A stretch of 64,000 bases of DNA, taken from the NCBI RefSeq assembly GCF_904848625.1, contig NZ_CAJHCP010000005.1, positions 62,001 to 126,000 on the forward strand, read 5' to 3'. The position numbers were made by a program, and so were the translations under genes. The first letter of the stretch is position 1, and every line of letters begins with the position of its first letter. Positions 27,160 to 35,791 of this stretch are shown here, in pieces. The notes under the pieces were generated by a model. The model saw only the letters and a list, made by a program, of their open reading frames with translations, did no database searches and was not told where the DNA came from. This stretch comes from Paraburkholderia metrosideri (GTDB lineage Bacteria; Pseudomonadota; Gammaproteobacteria; Burkholderiales; Burkholderiaceae).

Positions 27160-27678
27160 ATGCAAATAACCCGCACTGCGCGTGCCGTGCTGAATGGGGG
27201 CGTGCTTGCGCTATTGCTGTGCGCTGGAGCGCATCACGCGTGCGCCGAACCGGTGAAGTCTGCGCCATCGCCGATCTATGGCGTGACGATTCCAGACGGT
27301 TATCGGCAATGGCAAATGATCGCACCGGCTGAAGAAGCGGCGCCGCTCGACGAACTGCGCGTCGTACTGGGAAACCCCGCTGCAATCAAGGCCATCCAGA
27401 ATTCGACCTTGCCCTATCCTGACGGGACCATTCTGGTCAAGCTCGCATACAAACGGAAGCAGTCGGCGGAATTCGAAACGGCGACCGTGCCGGGGCAGCC
27501 CACTACCGTGCAGATCATGGTGAAAGACTCGCGCCGTTATGCAGCGACAGGGGGATGGGGTTTTGGCCGCTTCATCAATGGACAGCCTGCTGATCTCGCG
27601 CAGCATCAAACGTGCTTTGCGTGTCATGCCGCCCACGTGAAAGATCGCGACTACGTGTTCACCCGATTTGCGCCTTAA
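27160..27678 (+). CDS. Cytochrome P460-family exported haem protein
   Basis: 172-residue protein with a Sec signal peptide (hydrophobic run to about HHACAE, residue 29). The mature part shows P460-fold features: IPDGYRQWQMIAPAEEAAPLDELRVVLGN-type opening, LPYPDGTILVKLAYKR and GGWGFGRF. A single c-type haem motif CFACH (Cys152, Cys155, His156) lies near the C-terminus. Family members oxidise hydroxylamine or have unknown redox roles. It follows the Tat-exported hydrolase and ends before a strong hairpin (27704-27735), so the pair looks like a two-gene operon. Confidence 0.86.
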   Translation: MQITRTARAVLNGGVLALLLCAGAHHACAEPVKSAPSPIYGVTIPDGYRQWQMIAPAEEAAPLDELRVVLGNPAAIKAIQNSTLPYPDGTILVKLAYKRKQSAEFETATVPGQPTTVQIMVKDSRRYAATGGWGFGRFINGQPADLAQHQTCFACHAAHVKDRDYVFTRFAP

Positions 27679-27703
27679 GCGTTTCCCGGCAGGCGGATAG
27701 CAC

Positions 27704-27735
27704 GGGCCGCAGCGACAGATACATCGCTGCGGCCC
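27704..27735 (+). terminator. Strong hairpin terminator after P460 gene
   Basis: GGGCCGCAGCGA (27704-27715) pairs perfectly with TCGCTGCGGCCC (27724-27735) over an 8-base loop. It lies 25 bases after the cytochrome stop. No clear T-run follows, but stem strength supports termination or transcript-end protection. Confidence 0.6.
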
Positions 27736-27966
27736 GATTGAGCTTTGGCGCGACTCTCCAGCATGCACCCTTTGCGATCGCTGATTCGTCGACGTGATTG
27801 CATTGAAGCGCTCGCAAGTAGTCGGCTCGGGTCGGTCGCGTCGTGTCACTGCAATGTTTTGTGTCCAGAGGCAGCCAGATACATTGGGACACACACACCG
27901 GGTCGGACCGCGCTATAACTCAGTCACTAATTCGTCGCTATCGTTTTTACGATCACAGGGAGTGTC

Positions 27967-28338
27967 ATGAGCACCAGTCTGCTGAAAGGATCCTGCCATT
28001 GCGGCGCCGTCAAATTTGAAGTCGATACCGCGCTCGTTCCGGCATCCCGCTGCAATTGCAGCCTGTGCCGGCGCAAAGGCGCGCTGATGACGCCGCTGTT
28101 CTCCGCAAGTCAGTTGAAGATTCTGCAGGGCGAAGACGACCTGACGCTGTACCAGTTCAACACGCAGGTGGCAAAGCACTATTTCTGCAAGCATTGCGGC
28201 ATTTACCCGTTTCATCAGACACGCAAAGATCCGCTGCTCTGGCGTGTCAATATTGGTTGCCTTGAAGGGATCGATCCGTATACGCTGGAAGCCGGTGTTG
28301 CCGATGGCGCCAGCCTCTCCATCGTGGAGGACGCATGA
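27967..28338 (+). CDS. GFA-family zinc protein (glutathione-dependent formaldehyde-activating fold)
   Basis: 123-residue protein of the GFA/CENP-V fold. Zinc-ligand cysteines are all visible: C10 and C12 in GSCHCGAVKFE, C29, C31 and C34 in RCNCSLCRRKGA, and C74 and C77 in YFCKHCGIYP. CACAGGGAGTGTC precedes the ATG. Despite the family name, most members have no proven formaldehyde activity. Its stop overlaps a short ORF (ATGA), followed by a two-component system, suggesting a shared transcript. Confidence 0.9.
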   Translation: MSTSLLKGSCHCGAVKFEVDTALVPASRCNCSLCRRKGALMTPLFSASQLKILQGEDDLTLYQFNTQVAKHYFCKHCGIYPFHQTRKDPLLWRVNIGCLEGIDPYTLEAGVADGASLSIVEDA

Positions 28339-28457
28339 AGCGTCTACTGGCAATCATCGCTTTCATCGCGGGCGGGGTCGCGGCGGAAATGGCGCATCCG
28401 GTGAATTGTTCGCTGCTCACTGCGAGCCGGGTGCAGGTGAAACGTCACAAGAGATGA
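28335..28457 (+). CDS. Short hydrophobic ORF (40 residues), unknown
   Basis: A 40-codon frame whose ATG overlaps the stop of the GFA gene (ATGA) and whose stop lies 7 bases before the response-regulator start. The product begins MKRLLAIIAFIAGGVAAEMA, a signal-peptide or single-helix-like sequence, and ends basic (QVKRHKR). Its fit between two genes suggests it is translated, perhaps only to couple the downstream operon. No family known. Confidence 0.45.
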   Translation: MKRLLAIIAFIAGGVAAEMAHPVNCSLLTASRVQVKRHKR

Positions 28458-28464
28458 TGCATTG

Positions 28465-29214
28465 ATGGACACGACCGACCACGTACTGATCGTCGACGAC
28501 GATCGCGGCATTCGCGAATTGATCGCTGGCTACCTCGAGAAAAACGGCATGCGCGTGTCGCTCGCCGCGAACGGGCGGCAGATGCGCACTGTTCTGGAAG
28601 CAGGTGCGCCGGACCTGATTGTCCTCGATCTGATGATGCCGGGTGAAGACGGTCTGGCGCTGTGCCGCGAACTGCGGGCGAGCAGGTTCCGCACAGTACC
28701 GGTGCTGATGCTGACTGCGCTCAACGAGGAAGCCGACCGCATTCTCGGTCTGGAAATGGGCGCCGACGACTATCTGCCCAAGCCATTTGCCGTACGCGAG
28801 TTGCTCGCGCGAATTCGCGCCGTGCTGCGCCGCGCACGCATGCTGCCGCCAGGCATGCAGGTGCAGGAATCCGCGCAGACGCAGATGCTGGAATTTGGCG
28901 ACTGGAGGCTCGACACCACGGCGCGTCATCTGCTGGATCCGGAAGGCACCATGGTCGCGCTGAGTGGCGCCGAATACCGCTTGCTGCGTGTCTTTCTCGA
29001 TCATCCGCAACGCGTGCTGACGCGTGACCAGTTGCTCAATCTGACGCAAGGCCGTCAGTCCGATCAGTTCGACCGTTCAATCGACCTGATGGTAAGCCGG
29101 TTGCGTCAGCGTCTGCGCGACGTCGCGCGTGAGCCGCGTTATATCAAGACGCTGCGCAGCGAAGGTTATGTGTTTTCCGCAGCCGTGAACGCGATCGGGG
29201 AGGATCCGCAATGA
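28465..29214 (+). CDS. OmpR-family response regulator
   Basis: 249-residue two-component regulator. The receiver domain has the acidic pair in IVDDDRG (Asp11, Asp12), phospho-acceptor Asp55 in VLDLMMPG, Thr84 in LMLTAL and Lys106 in DDYLPKPF. The winged-helix DNA-binding domain follows from about 140 with LSGAEYRLLRVFLDHPQRVLTRDQLL and ends RYIKTLRSEGYVFSA. The ATG at 28465 is preferred over a TTG three bases upstream. Its stop overlaps the kinase start (ATGA). Targets are unknown; the sensor is the next gene. Confidence 0.94.
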   Translation: MDTTDHVLIVDDDRGIRELIAGYLEKNGMRVSLAANGRQMRTVLEAGAPDLIVLDLMMPGEDGLALCRELRASRFRTVPVLMLTALNEEADRILGLEMGADDYLPKPFAVRELLARIRAVLRRARMLPPGMQVQESAQTQMLEFGDWRLDTTARHLLDPEGTMVALSGAEYRLLRVFLDHPQRVLTRDQLLNLTQGRQSDQFDRSIDLMVSRLRQRLRDVAREPRYIKTLRSEGYVFSAAVNAIGEDPQ

Positions 29215-30530
29215 GTTTGCGCGCATGGTTGCACTGGCCGCGCACGCTGTTCGCGAGATTGACGGTGATTCTTCTCATCGGCGTTGCGTCCGCGCAGGCA
29301 TTGTCGTTCTGGCTCACGATGACCGAACGCGACCAGTCAATGACCAATGTGATGATGGGTTATATCGAACGCGAAGTCGCCAGCTCGGTCGCGTTGCTTG
29401 ACCATTTGCCGGCTGATCAGCGCGCGCAATGGCTGCCGCGTCTCGCGCGGCGCAGCTACGAATTCATTCTCGGGCCGGGCATCACCGGTGGGCCGGTCGA
29501 CGCGCATCTGTCCGAGCGGGTCGCACAGTCCATTTCCGAAGGAATCGGCACCCACTATCCGCTCACCGTGAATGCGGTGCCGGGCGACAACGAACGCCTG
29601 CAGGTGCACCTGAAACTCTCGGACGGCACGCCGTTGACAATCGATCTGCGGCCCATGTCGAGCATTCCGCTGTCGGGCTGGTTGCTGCTGGTGATGTTTG
29701 CGCAACTGCTGCTGCTGATTGCATGTTGCTGGCTGGCGGTGCTGCTTGCCACGCGCCCGCTGAATGAACTGGCGGTGGCCGCCGACGCGTTGGGCCCCGA
29801 TCTGAAAGCTGTTCGATTACGCGAAGACGGGCCATCCGAAGTCGCCCGTGCGGCGCGCGCGTTCAACGCAATGCAGGACCGTATTGCAACGTACATGACC
29901 GAACGCATGCAGATTCTGGCAGCGATCTCGCACGATCTGCAAACGCCGATCACCCGTATGCGCCTGCGAGTCGATGTGATGGACAGCGAGTCGGAGAGTG
30001 CAAAACTGCGGCAGGATTTGCAGGAAATGGAAGCACTCGTGAAGGAGGGCGTGACGTACGCGCGCACGCTGCACGGCACGACGGAGGTGCCATGCCGCAT
30101 CGATCCGGACGCGCTGTTCGACAGCCTGGTTTGCGACTATGTCGATGCCGATCAGACAGTGTCGTTGCACGGCCGCTTTGGTATGCCGCTCATGACACGT
30201 CCGCAGGCGTTGCGCCGTATCGTCGGCAACCTGGTGGACAACGCGCTGAAATTCGGCGGAGCGGCGCAGATCGAGGTCGCGGCGGTGCATGACGGACAGG
30301 CAACAATCTCTGTGTTGGACCGCGGTCCTGGCATACCGGCCGAATCGTTGGAAACGGTGTTTCAGCCCTTTTTCAGGCTCGAAGGGTCGCGTAATCGCAA
30401 TACCGGCGGAACCGGCCTCGGCCTCGCCATTGCACGGCAGCTTGCACTGGCGATGGACGCGACGCTCTCGCTACACAATCGCACAGGCGGCGGGTTGGAG
30501 GCGAGGTTGACGTTGAAGAATCTTGGCTAG
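29211..30530 (+). CDS. Sensor histidine kinase (EnvZ-like)
   Basis: 439-residue membrane kinase. Transmembrane helices lie at about residues 14-34 and 157-181, enclosing a periplasmic sensor domain of about 120 residues. A HAMP region follows, then the phosphorylated His241 in ISHDLQTPITRMR, the N-box NLVDNALKFG, G1 DRGPGIP and G2 GGTGLGLAIA of the ATPase domain. It is translationally coupled to the OmpR-type gene before it and should phosphorylate that regulator. The signal is unknown. Confidence 0.94.
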   Translation: MSLRAWLHWPRTLFARLTVILLIGVASAQALSFWLTMTERDQSMTNVMMGYIEREVASSVALLDHLPADQRAQWLPRLARRSYEFILGPGITGGPVDAHLSERVAQSISEGIGTHYPLTVNAVPGDNERLQVHLKLSDGTPLTIDLRPMSSIPLSGWLLLVMFAQLLLLIACCWLAVLLATRPLNELAVAADALGPDLKAVRLREDGPSEVARAARAFNAMQDRIATYMTERMQILAAISHDLQTPITRMRLRVDVMDSESESAKLRQDLQEMEALVKEGVTYARTLHGTTEVPCRIDPDALFDSLVCDYVDADQTVSLHGRFGMPLMTRPQALRRIVGNLVDNALKFGGAAQIEVAAVHDGQATISVLDRGPGIPAESLETVFQPFFRLEGSRNRNTGGTGLGLAIARQLALAMDATLSLHNRTGGGLEARLTLKNLG

Positions 30531-30649
30531 GATCAGTGCGGGGGCATCACCCAGTCCGCCACGGTCTGAAGCGGAATCTGGAAAAAGAACAAGCAGGCCG
30601 GCTCACATCTGGATTGCTTTCCGGCCCGCTCGCACCTATCGCGTAACGG

Positions 30650-31474
30650 TCAGTTCTTCGGCCACCCAAACGCCTGAATCCGCGTGACCGGTTGCGCAAC
30701 CGACACGGCGGCGCGAATCTTGCCCGGCATCGGCACGTCGACGATATGCCAGCGCCCCGCGCCTGGCAGTTCGACGAAGCTCGCCACCGCGTTATTGCAC
30801 AAAGCTTGTGGCGAGACCTCGATTGAAGACCTTTTCAACGCGTTCGACAAACTGATATAGCGCGCCGTCTGCACCGCTTCTTCGGCATAGCGGAACCGGT
30901 CTTCGTGACAATCGGGCGAGGCAGACGGCCAGATGCTCGTGGGTTTTACTTTCGGAATCGCGTTTTCACCGCCAGGTGCGGGCATCGTCACGCCGAGTCC
31001 GAGTCCCGACGACGCGATGGCGATCACGATCCAGATCCCCCCATACGCGATATCGATAGTGACGGGGTGTCCATCTGCGGTGAGTTGCACACTCGACTGA
31101 TCGGTGGGACCGTCGATCAATTGCACCTCATGCGGCGTCGTCTTGAACAGATTCGCGACGATCCACCGCAGCACCACTCGTGCGCCGACGAAGCGCTTGC
31201 GCAGCGCGGAATTCGGATTGAGCCGCGCGCGTTCGCGCTCGGCGTCTGATAACCACTGTTCGCCTTCCTGAATCGAGACCGGCAGCCATCCGCTTCGAAA
31301 GCGCCACAATTGCAATTCGCCTGGGCACGGTACGTCGACCCATGACGGGTACTGACGTGTCATCCGGTGCGCAGAGAAGCGGATCTCGCACGGATCGAAC
31401 CCGACTTCGCGCGGACGATCGTAATAGGCGCTACGCGCCGGAACATCGAACTGCTGGGCTAGTTGAATGGACAT
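30650..31474 (-). CDS. 4'-phosphopantetheinyl-transferase-like protein lacking catalytic motifs
   Basis: 274-residue protein at the end of siderophore operon 2, 30 bases after the acylase stop, with GAGGACCTGATCGC before the ATG. Residues 55-135 follow the Sfp-type PPTase pattern: LQLWRFRSG, LSDAERERAR (75-84), RKRFVGARVVLRWIVANL (92-109). Where family members have a FNxSHS strand and a G(V/I)DxE metal motif, this protein reads VTIDIAYGG (138-146) and GLGLGV (157-162); a W-x-x-KE-type motif is not seen either. If homologous, it has probably lost transferase activity and may be structural or regulatory. The PPTase assignment itself is moderate. Confidence 0.55.
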   Translation of the reverse strand: MSIQLAQQFDVPARSAYYDRPREVGFDPCEIRFSAHRMTRQYPSWVDVPCPGELQLWRFRSGWLPVSIQEGEQWLSDAERERARLNPNSALRKRFVGARVVLRWIVANLFKTTPHEVQLIDGPTDQSSVQLTADGHPVTIDIAYGGIWIVIAIASSGLGLGVTMPAPGGENAIPKVKPTSIWPSASPDCHEDRFRYAEEAVQTARYISLSNALKRSSIEVSPQALCNNAVASFVELPGAGRWHIVDVPMPGKIRAAVSVAQPVTRIQAFGWPKN

Positions 31475-31504
31475 GCGATCAGGTCCTCGATGCCAGGTTG
31501 GTGT

Positions 31505-33982
31505 TTATCGCGCTTGCGCGTCCGACGAACTTAATGTGCGCACACTCAACGCAGGATCGCGTTCAATCGACGTTTCGGAAAACGGAATCTGCAGCCAGCG
31601 CTTCATGGCGTAGTCGCGGGTCGCGTCGGCGTAATGGGGCGACGCAGGATCGTCCGATTCAGACGACGCGAGCAAGGTCTTCGCGATCACCTCGTCGCCC
31701 GCGAAAGACACGATCTGCAGGTAGCTGTCGCCAGCCGGGTTCACGTTCATCGAGTCGGCGCGTGCATCGAACGGATGCGCGGCACATGCCGCGGTGAAGT
31801 AACCGCCCGCGTCGCAACCGCCATACAGCGGAATGCGCTCGTCATTGCGCTGTACGTAGAGCGCGGCGCTGCGGGGCGCATCGATAGCGATGCCGGCTTT
31901 CTGAAGCGCGCCGATTGCATCGTGCAGGGCGGCGGTGAGCTTGACCGGATCGGCGGCGATGCCTGCGGGTGTGGTCAACGGCTTCGCGGGGTCGAACGGC
32001 ACCGCGTACAGTTGCGCGGCCGGGATCGTTTGCAGACGGCGCCACCATTCGTTCCACAGCGTTGCGCCGACGGCGGTCGCGTTGGCGGTGTTGTCCCATG
32101 CCGAGAGCACGATACAGGCGTGGCGCAGTTCGTCCGCATCGGCACTGGTCTTGTCGCCGATCCCGCAGACACGTTCGAGTGCCGGCTGCTTGAACAGAAG
32201 CGCCGACATCGAGCGGCTGTCGAGCGTTGCGCGCGCCAGCGCGTCAGCGGTTACACCCGCCGGATCGCTTTGCAATTGCGCGGCGATGCTGTGGCCCAGG
32301 CGGGTGCGCAGCGATTGCGGCGTAGCCGTTGCGCCGACCACTCGTGCGAAGCCCGTCAACGGTGCGGCCGGATTGGTGAGCCAGAAGCTGCCGTTGAAAT
32401 TGCCGACGTAATCGCGCCGCAACAGGCTCGGCATCTGCGCGACGGGCAACGCACGATGTTGCACCGAGCCGGGCGCATCGCGCCACTCACATTCACTGAG
32501 CGAGCCATCGAGCACCGGCACACCTGGCATCGACGAAGCGAGCGCCTTGCCTGCCGGCGGCGTGCAACGCTGTGCCAGATCGTCGGGCACGTTCGGCATT
32601 GCGCCGATGTCCGCGTACCACACGCGCGGATCGTGACGGCCGATCGCCAGCGTGTTCACCCAAGGCACGGCGGCATTCTGCTTCTGGATGCGGATAAAGT
32701 CGTCGAGCGAACTCGCTTTGTTCCATTCAAGGAAATTCTCGAATCCACGGAAGTTATCCGCGTTGATATCGCGCAGCGCGAAAGCCTGCTGCGCATTCCA
32801 TGCGAGTGCTGGCGACATCGTGCCGAGATTGACGAGCGGACCGAAGCGCGAGCGATACAACGTGCGCGACACGGTATGGATCGAACCGTCGGCGGCGCGT
32901 ACGTCGACGTCGATCTGGGTCGGCGTCATTGCTTCGGTTTTGCCGTCGACCTGGTAGCGGGTCGGCGAGCCGGGGACGAGCGTGAGTTTGAACAGGCCGA
33001 AGCGCTTCGCGGTGGAGACGGTATGCGTCCACGCAACGTTGTCGTTGAAGCCAATCATGATCAACGGTACGCCGAGGAGCGATACGCCGCTCACGTTGAG
33101 CTTGCCGGGAATCGTCAGTTGCGCCTGGTAGAAGCGGTCCGGGCCGCTCCAGAACCAATGTGGATTGCCGAGCAGCAACGTGCTGCCGTTGTGAGTCGCA
33201 TCCGCGCCGAATGCGAGTGCATTGCTGCCGATGCCAGAGTGACCGCCAATGTGTGAGAGCGGGGCGGTCGATGCGAGCGGGGCGTCGCCGGTCATGCGGT
33301 CGCGCGATGCGTGCGGTCCCGGGGGCATGGGCGGCATTTGACCTGCAGCACCCGGCGGTTGCGCATTGGCGATTGCGCTGACAAAGCGCGCTTCGCCGGC
33401 GGCCAGGTTGACCGCATAGAGCCGCCGGTAAATATCGGCCCGGGTGATCTTGCCAACCCACGGCGCAGTACGGCATTCCGCATGGGCGCCCAGAAAATCG
33501 CCGTGCGCGAGATCGCCGATATAACGGTTGTAGCCCGCCACGAATCCGTCGATCAACGTTCGCATCTCAGCGGTCTGACTCGCGCGATAACGCGCGACGG
33601 CGGCATCGTCGTTGACGAAGCGGAAGAAGAAATCGGCGTCGAGATTGTCGGGCTGTCCGAAAGTCGCTTCAGACGTCGGGTGCGCCTGTGCGCCGAAATA
33701 ACGTGAACGTTCGCCGCGATAGGTGACGAAGCCATCGGCCATCGTGCACAGATTGTCCTGGGCCTGCACGTAACCATAGCCGTATCCGAGACTGCCCCAG
33801 TCGTCCGCTTTCACATGCGGAATGCCGAGCGACGTACGGCGGATCTCGACGTGATACGGTCCCGCGAGCGCAGCGGCGTCGGTGCCCGGCGTGGAGCAAC
33901 TCAGCAACCCGACGGTAACGGGCAGGGCGGCGAACAAGCGCGCCAATCGGCCGCAACGGCGCAGGGAAAGAGTCAAGGGCAT
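31505..33982 (-). CDS. Penicillin-acylase-family Ntn hydrolase (PvdQ-like), predicted lipoprotein
   Basis: 825-residue proenzyme of the penicillin amidase/PvdQ family. A signal ending in a lipobox (GLLSC, Cys29) predicts membrane anchoring. The alpha chain starts VEIRRTSLGIPHVKADDWGSLGYGYG. After a Pro/Gly-rich spacer the autocatalytic junction is GIGSNALAFG, with Ser253 as the expected new N-terminal nucleophile of the beta chain; NPHWFWSGPDRFYQAQLTI and GFNDNVAWTHTVS follow as usual. In pyoverdine pathways PvdQ removes the fatty acyl chain from the exported precursor. Its place between the peptide exporter and PPTase-like genes supports the same role here, but AHL acylase activity is an alternative. 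Confidence 0.88.
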   Translation of the reverse strand: MPLTLSLRRCGRLARLFAALPVTVGLLSCSTPGTDAAALAGPYHVEIRRTSLGIPHVKADDWGSLGYGYGYVQAQDNLCTMADGFVTYRGERSRYFGAQAHPTSEATFGQPDNLDADFFFRFVNDDAAVARYRASQTAEMRTLIDGFVAGYNRYIGDLAHGDFLGAHAECRTAPWVGKITRADIYRRLYAVNLAAGEARFVSAIANAQPPGAAGQMPPMPPGPHASRDRMTGDAPLASTAPLSHIGGHSGIGSNALAFGADATHNGSTLLLGNPHWFWSGPDRFYQAQLTIPGKLNVSGVSLLGVPLIMIGFNDNVAWTHTVSTAKRFGLFKLTLVPGSPTRYQVDGKTEAMTPTQIDVDVRAADGSIHTVSRTLYRSRFGPLVNLGTMSPALAWNAQQAFALRDINADNFRGFENFLEWNKASSLDDFIRIQKQNAAVPWVNTLAIGRHDPRVWYADIGAMPNVPDDLAQRCTPPAGKALASSMPGVPVLDGSLSECEWRDAPGSVQHRALPVAQMPSLLRRDYVGNFNGSFWLTNPAAPLTGFARVVGATATPQSLRTRLGHSIAAQLQSDPAGVTADALARATLDSRSMSALLFKQPALERVCGIGDKTSADADELRHACIVLSAWDNTANATAVGATLWNEWWRRLQTIPAAQLYAVPFDPAKPLTTPAGIAADPVKLTAALHDAIGALQKAGIAIDAPRSAALYVQRNDERIPLYGGCDAGGYFTAACAAHPFDARADSMNVNPAGDSYLQIVSFAGDEVIAKTLLASSESDDPASPHYADATRDYAMKRWLQIPFSETSIERDPALSVRTLSSSDAQAR

Positions 33983-34032
33983 AAGGTCTTCGCTGATTGA
34001 CGATGGGCAGTGTTAGCCGGTCTGGCGGTGCG

Positions 34033-35736
34033 TCACGACGCGCCCGCTGCGACAGCTGCGGCGACCGGCACACTGACCGGCCGAACTTCTTCAACGATAC
34101 GCCCCTCTTCGAGCCGGATGTAACGATCGGCAGCGCTGAAATAGCGGTCGTCGTGCGAAATCACGATCAGCGTCTTGCCCTGGCGCTTCAGGTCGGGAAG
34201 GATCTCCGTATAGAAGATGCGCCGGAAAGTCGGATCCTGATCGGCGGCCCATTCGTCGAGCACCATCACCGGGCGGCGTTCCAGATAGGCATGCACGAGC
34301 GCGAGCCGTTTGCGTTGGCCGGTTGACAGATCGGTGGTCGTGAACGCGCCGTCGCGGATCGACACCTTGTGCGCGATCTCAAGACGTTCGAGGTACTTCT
34401 GCGCCTCGGCGGTCAGTTCGGCCTCGCCGGGAATCAGCGTGTCGAACAGGTAATAGTCGGAGAACACCGCGGAGAACAACTGGCGATAATCGTCGAGATG
34501 TTCGTCGCGCACGGGCTCGCCGTTCAGCAGCAAGTGCCCGGCATCGGGTTGATAAAGACCGAGCAGCAGTTTGATCAACGTGGTTTTGCCGCAGCCGTTT
34601 TCACCGACGATAAACAGCGTCTCGCCACGCTCGATTTTGAGGCTCAGCGGGCCGAGTTCGAAACCACCCACGCGTTGAGCCGGCGCATCGCGTTCGTCTT
34701 GCGGCCTGGCAAAACGATAGTGCGCATCGGTCAGCGCGATCGTGTCGAACGCGTCGGCGAGTGGCGTCGACGCGCGTTGTTCATCGGCATGGATCAGCGA
34801 CGGCTCGCGCGTCGAAAATCGCGCGGACAATTCAGCAATCCGTTGAAACGCGACCTGGGCGCGGCCAATCGATGGCAGCGAACCGACGATCTCCTGAATC
34901 GGCCCCTTCATGTACAGCAGCACCAGCACAAAACCCGTAATCACCGTGCGGTCCGTATTCGGCGACCACGATTGAAACGTCAGCATCAAACCGACCAGCA
35001 CGAAGAACAGCAGCGAGCCGAATGCATTCGCGCTGACGAAAATATTCGCGGCGCGCACGCGCAGCGTGAAGATCGCTTCGATGGTGCCCGACAGTTCATG
35101 CTCGTAGACAAAGTGGCGGCGTTGACCGTTCAGGCGCAATTCCTTCGCGCCGTCGGTAATCGAGCGATAGTGCTTCTGCAGGCGGTCTTCCGCTTCGCGC
35201 GCGGCGCCGAAGCGGCGAATCCCGACCCGCCGTGCGAGTGTCTGCACCGACGAACCGAGCGCGATCGCGACGAGCGCGGCGACCAGCATCAGCGGCGACA
35301 GAAAGAACAGGTAGCCGAGGCAGCCGACGATCGTCGCCGTAGCAATCGCGAGACTCGAGAAGATGAAAGAAAACGTGCTGATGGTATCGATATCCTGATT
35401 CAGCGCGGTAATCAGCTTGTGCGTGCGGAACGTTTCGATCTGGCCGATCGGCGCGGTCATGATCTTCTCGCAGAGGCTCTTGCGCAGCATCGCGATCACC
35501 CGCTGGCCGACGAGGTTGTTGCCGATGTCCGAGATGACTTCGCCCGCGAGCGCCAGCACGCAGAGGCCGGCGAAACTCCATAGCAACGTCGGCAGCGCGG
35601 CGGCGCCCTCATGCAAAGCACGATTCGTGACCGCCAGCAGCGCAGCGGTGGCAATACCGCTCGCGGCACCCATCGTGGTGGCGAGTACGGTAATCGGCCA
35701 GAGTCGCTTGAGCAATCTGAGCAGTTCCGCAAACAT
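34033..35736 (-). CDS. Cyclic peptide/siderophore export ABC transporter (PvdE/SyrD type), second copy
   Basis: 567-residue exporter, paralogue of the one at 3063-4700. About six membrane segments lie in residues 15-290. The ATPase domain has Walker A GENGCGKTT, signature LSTGQRKRLAL, Walker B VMVLDEWAADQDP and ISHDDRYF. CCAGGAGAACACG before the ATG is a strong ribosome-binding site. It follows the FhuB gene by 55 bases and precedes the acylase by 50, all leftwards. By the pyoverdine model it moves an acylated peptide precursor into the periplasm, where the acylase would act. Confidence 0.92.
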   Translation of the reverse strand: MFAELLRLLKRLWPITVLATTMGAASGIATAALLAVTNRALHEGAAALPTLLWSFAGLCVLALAGEVISDIGNNLVGQRVIAMLRKSLCEKIMTAPIGQIETFRTHKLITALNQDIDTISTFSFIFSSLAIATATIVGCLGYLFFLSPLMLVAALVAIALGSSVQTLARRVGIRRFGAAREAEDRLQKHYRSITDGAKELRLNGQRRHFVYEHELSGTIEAIFTLRVRAANIFVSANAFGSLLFFVLVGLMLTFQSWSPNTDRTVITGFVLVLLYMKGPIQEIVGSLPSIGRAQVAFQRIAELSARFSTREPSLIHADEQRASTPLADAFDTIALTDAHYRFARPQDERDAPAQRVGGFELGPLSLKIERGETLFIVGENGCGKTTLIKLLLGLYQPDAGHLLLNGEPVRDEHLDDYRQLFSAVFSDYYLFDTLIPGEAELTAEAQKYLERLEIAHKVSIRDGAFTTTDLSTGQRKRLALVHAYLERRPVMVLDEWAADQDPTFRRIFYTEILPDLKRQGKTLIVISHDDRYFSAADRYIRLEEGRIVEEVRPVSVPVAAAVAAGAS

Positions 35737-35791
35737 CGTGTTCTCCTGGGGATTTAAAGTTCTAAAAAGCTAATCAGATGAGTAATGCGAC

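Noticed and set aside
30558..30640. GGCCGG...CCGGCC near the convergent kinase and PPTase-like stops as a terminator
   Set aside because: The stem is only 6 bp with a long loop and no T-run; too weak to list.
31634..33256. 540-codon plus-strand ORF opposite the acylase
   Set aside because: High-GC antisense frame with Arg-rich, low-information translation; the minus strand carries the catalytic Ser junction and family motifs.
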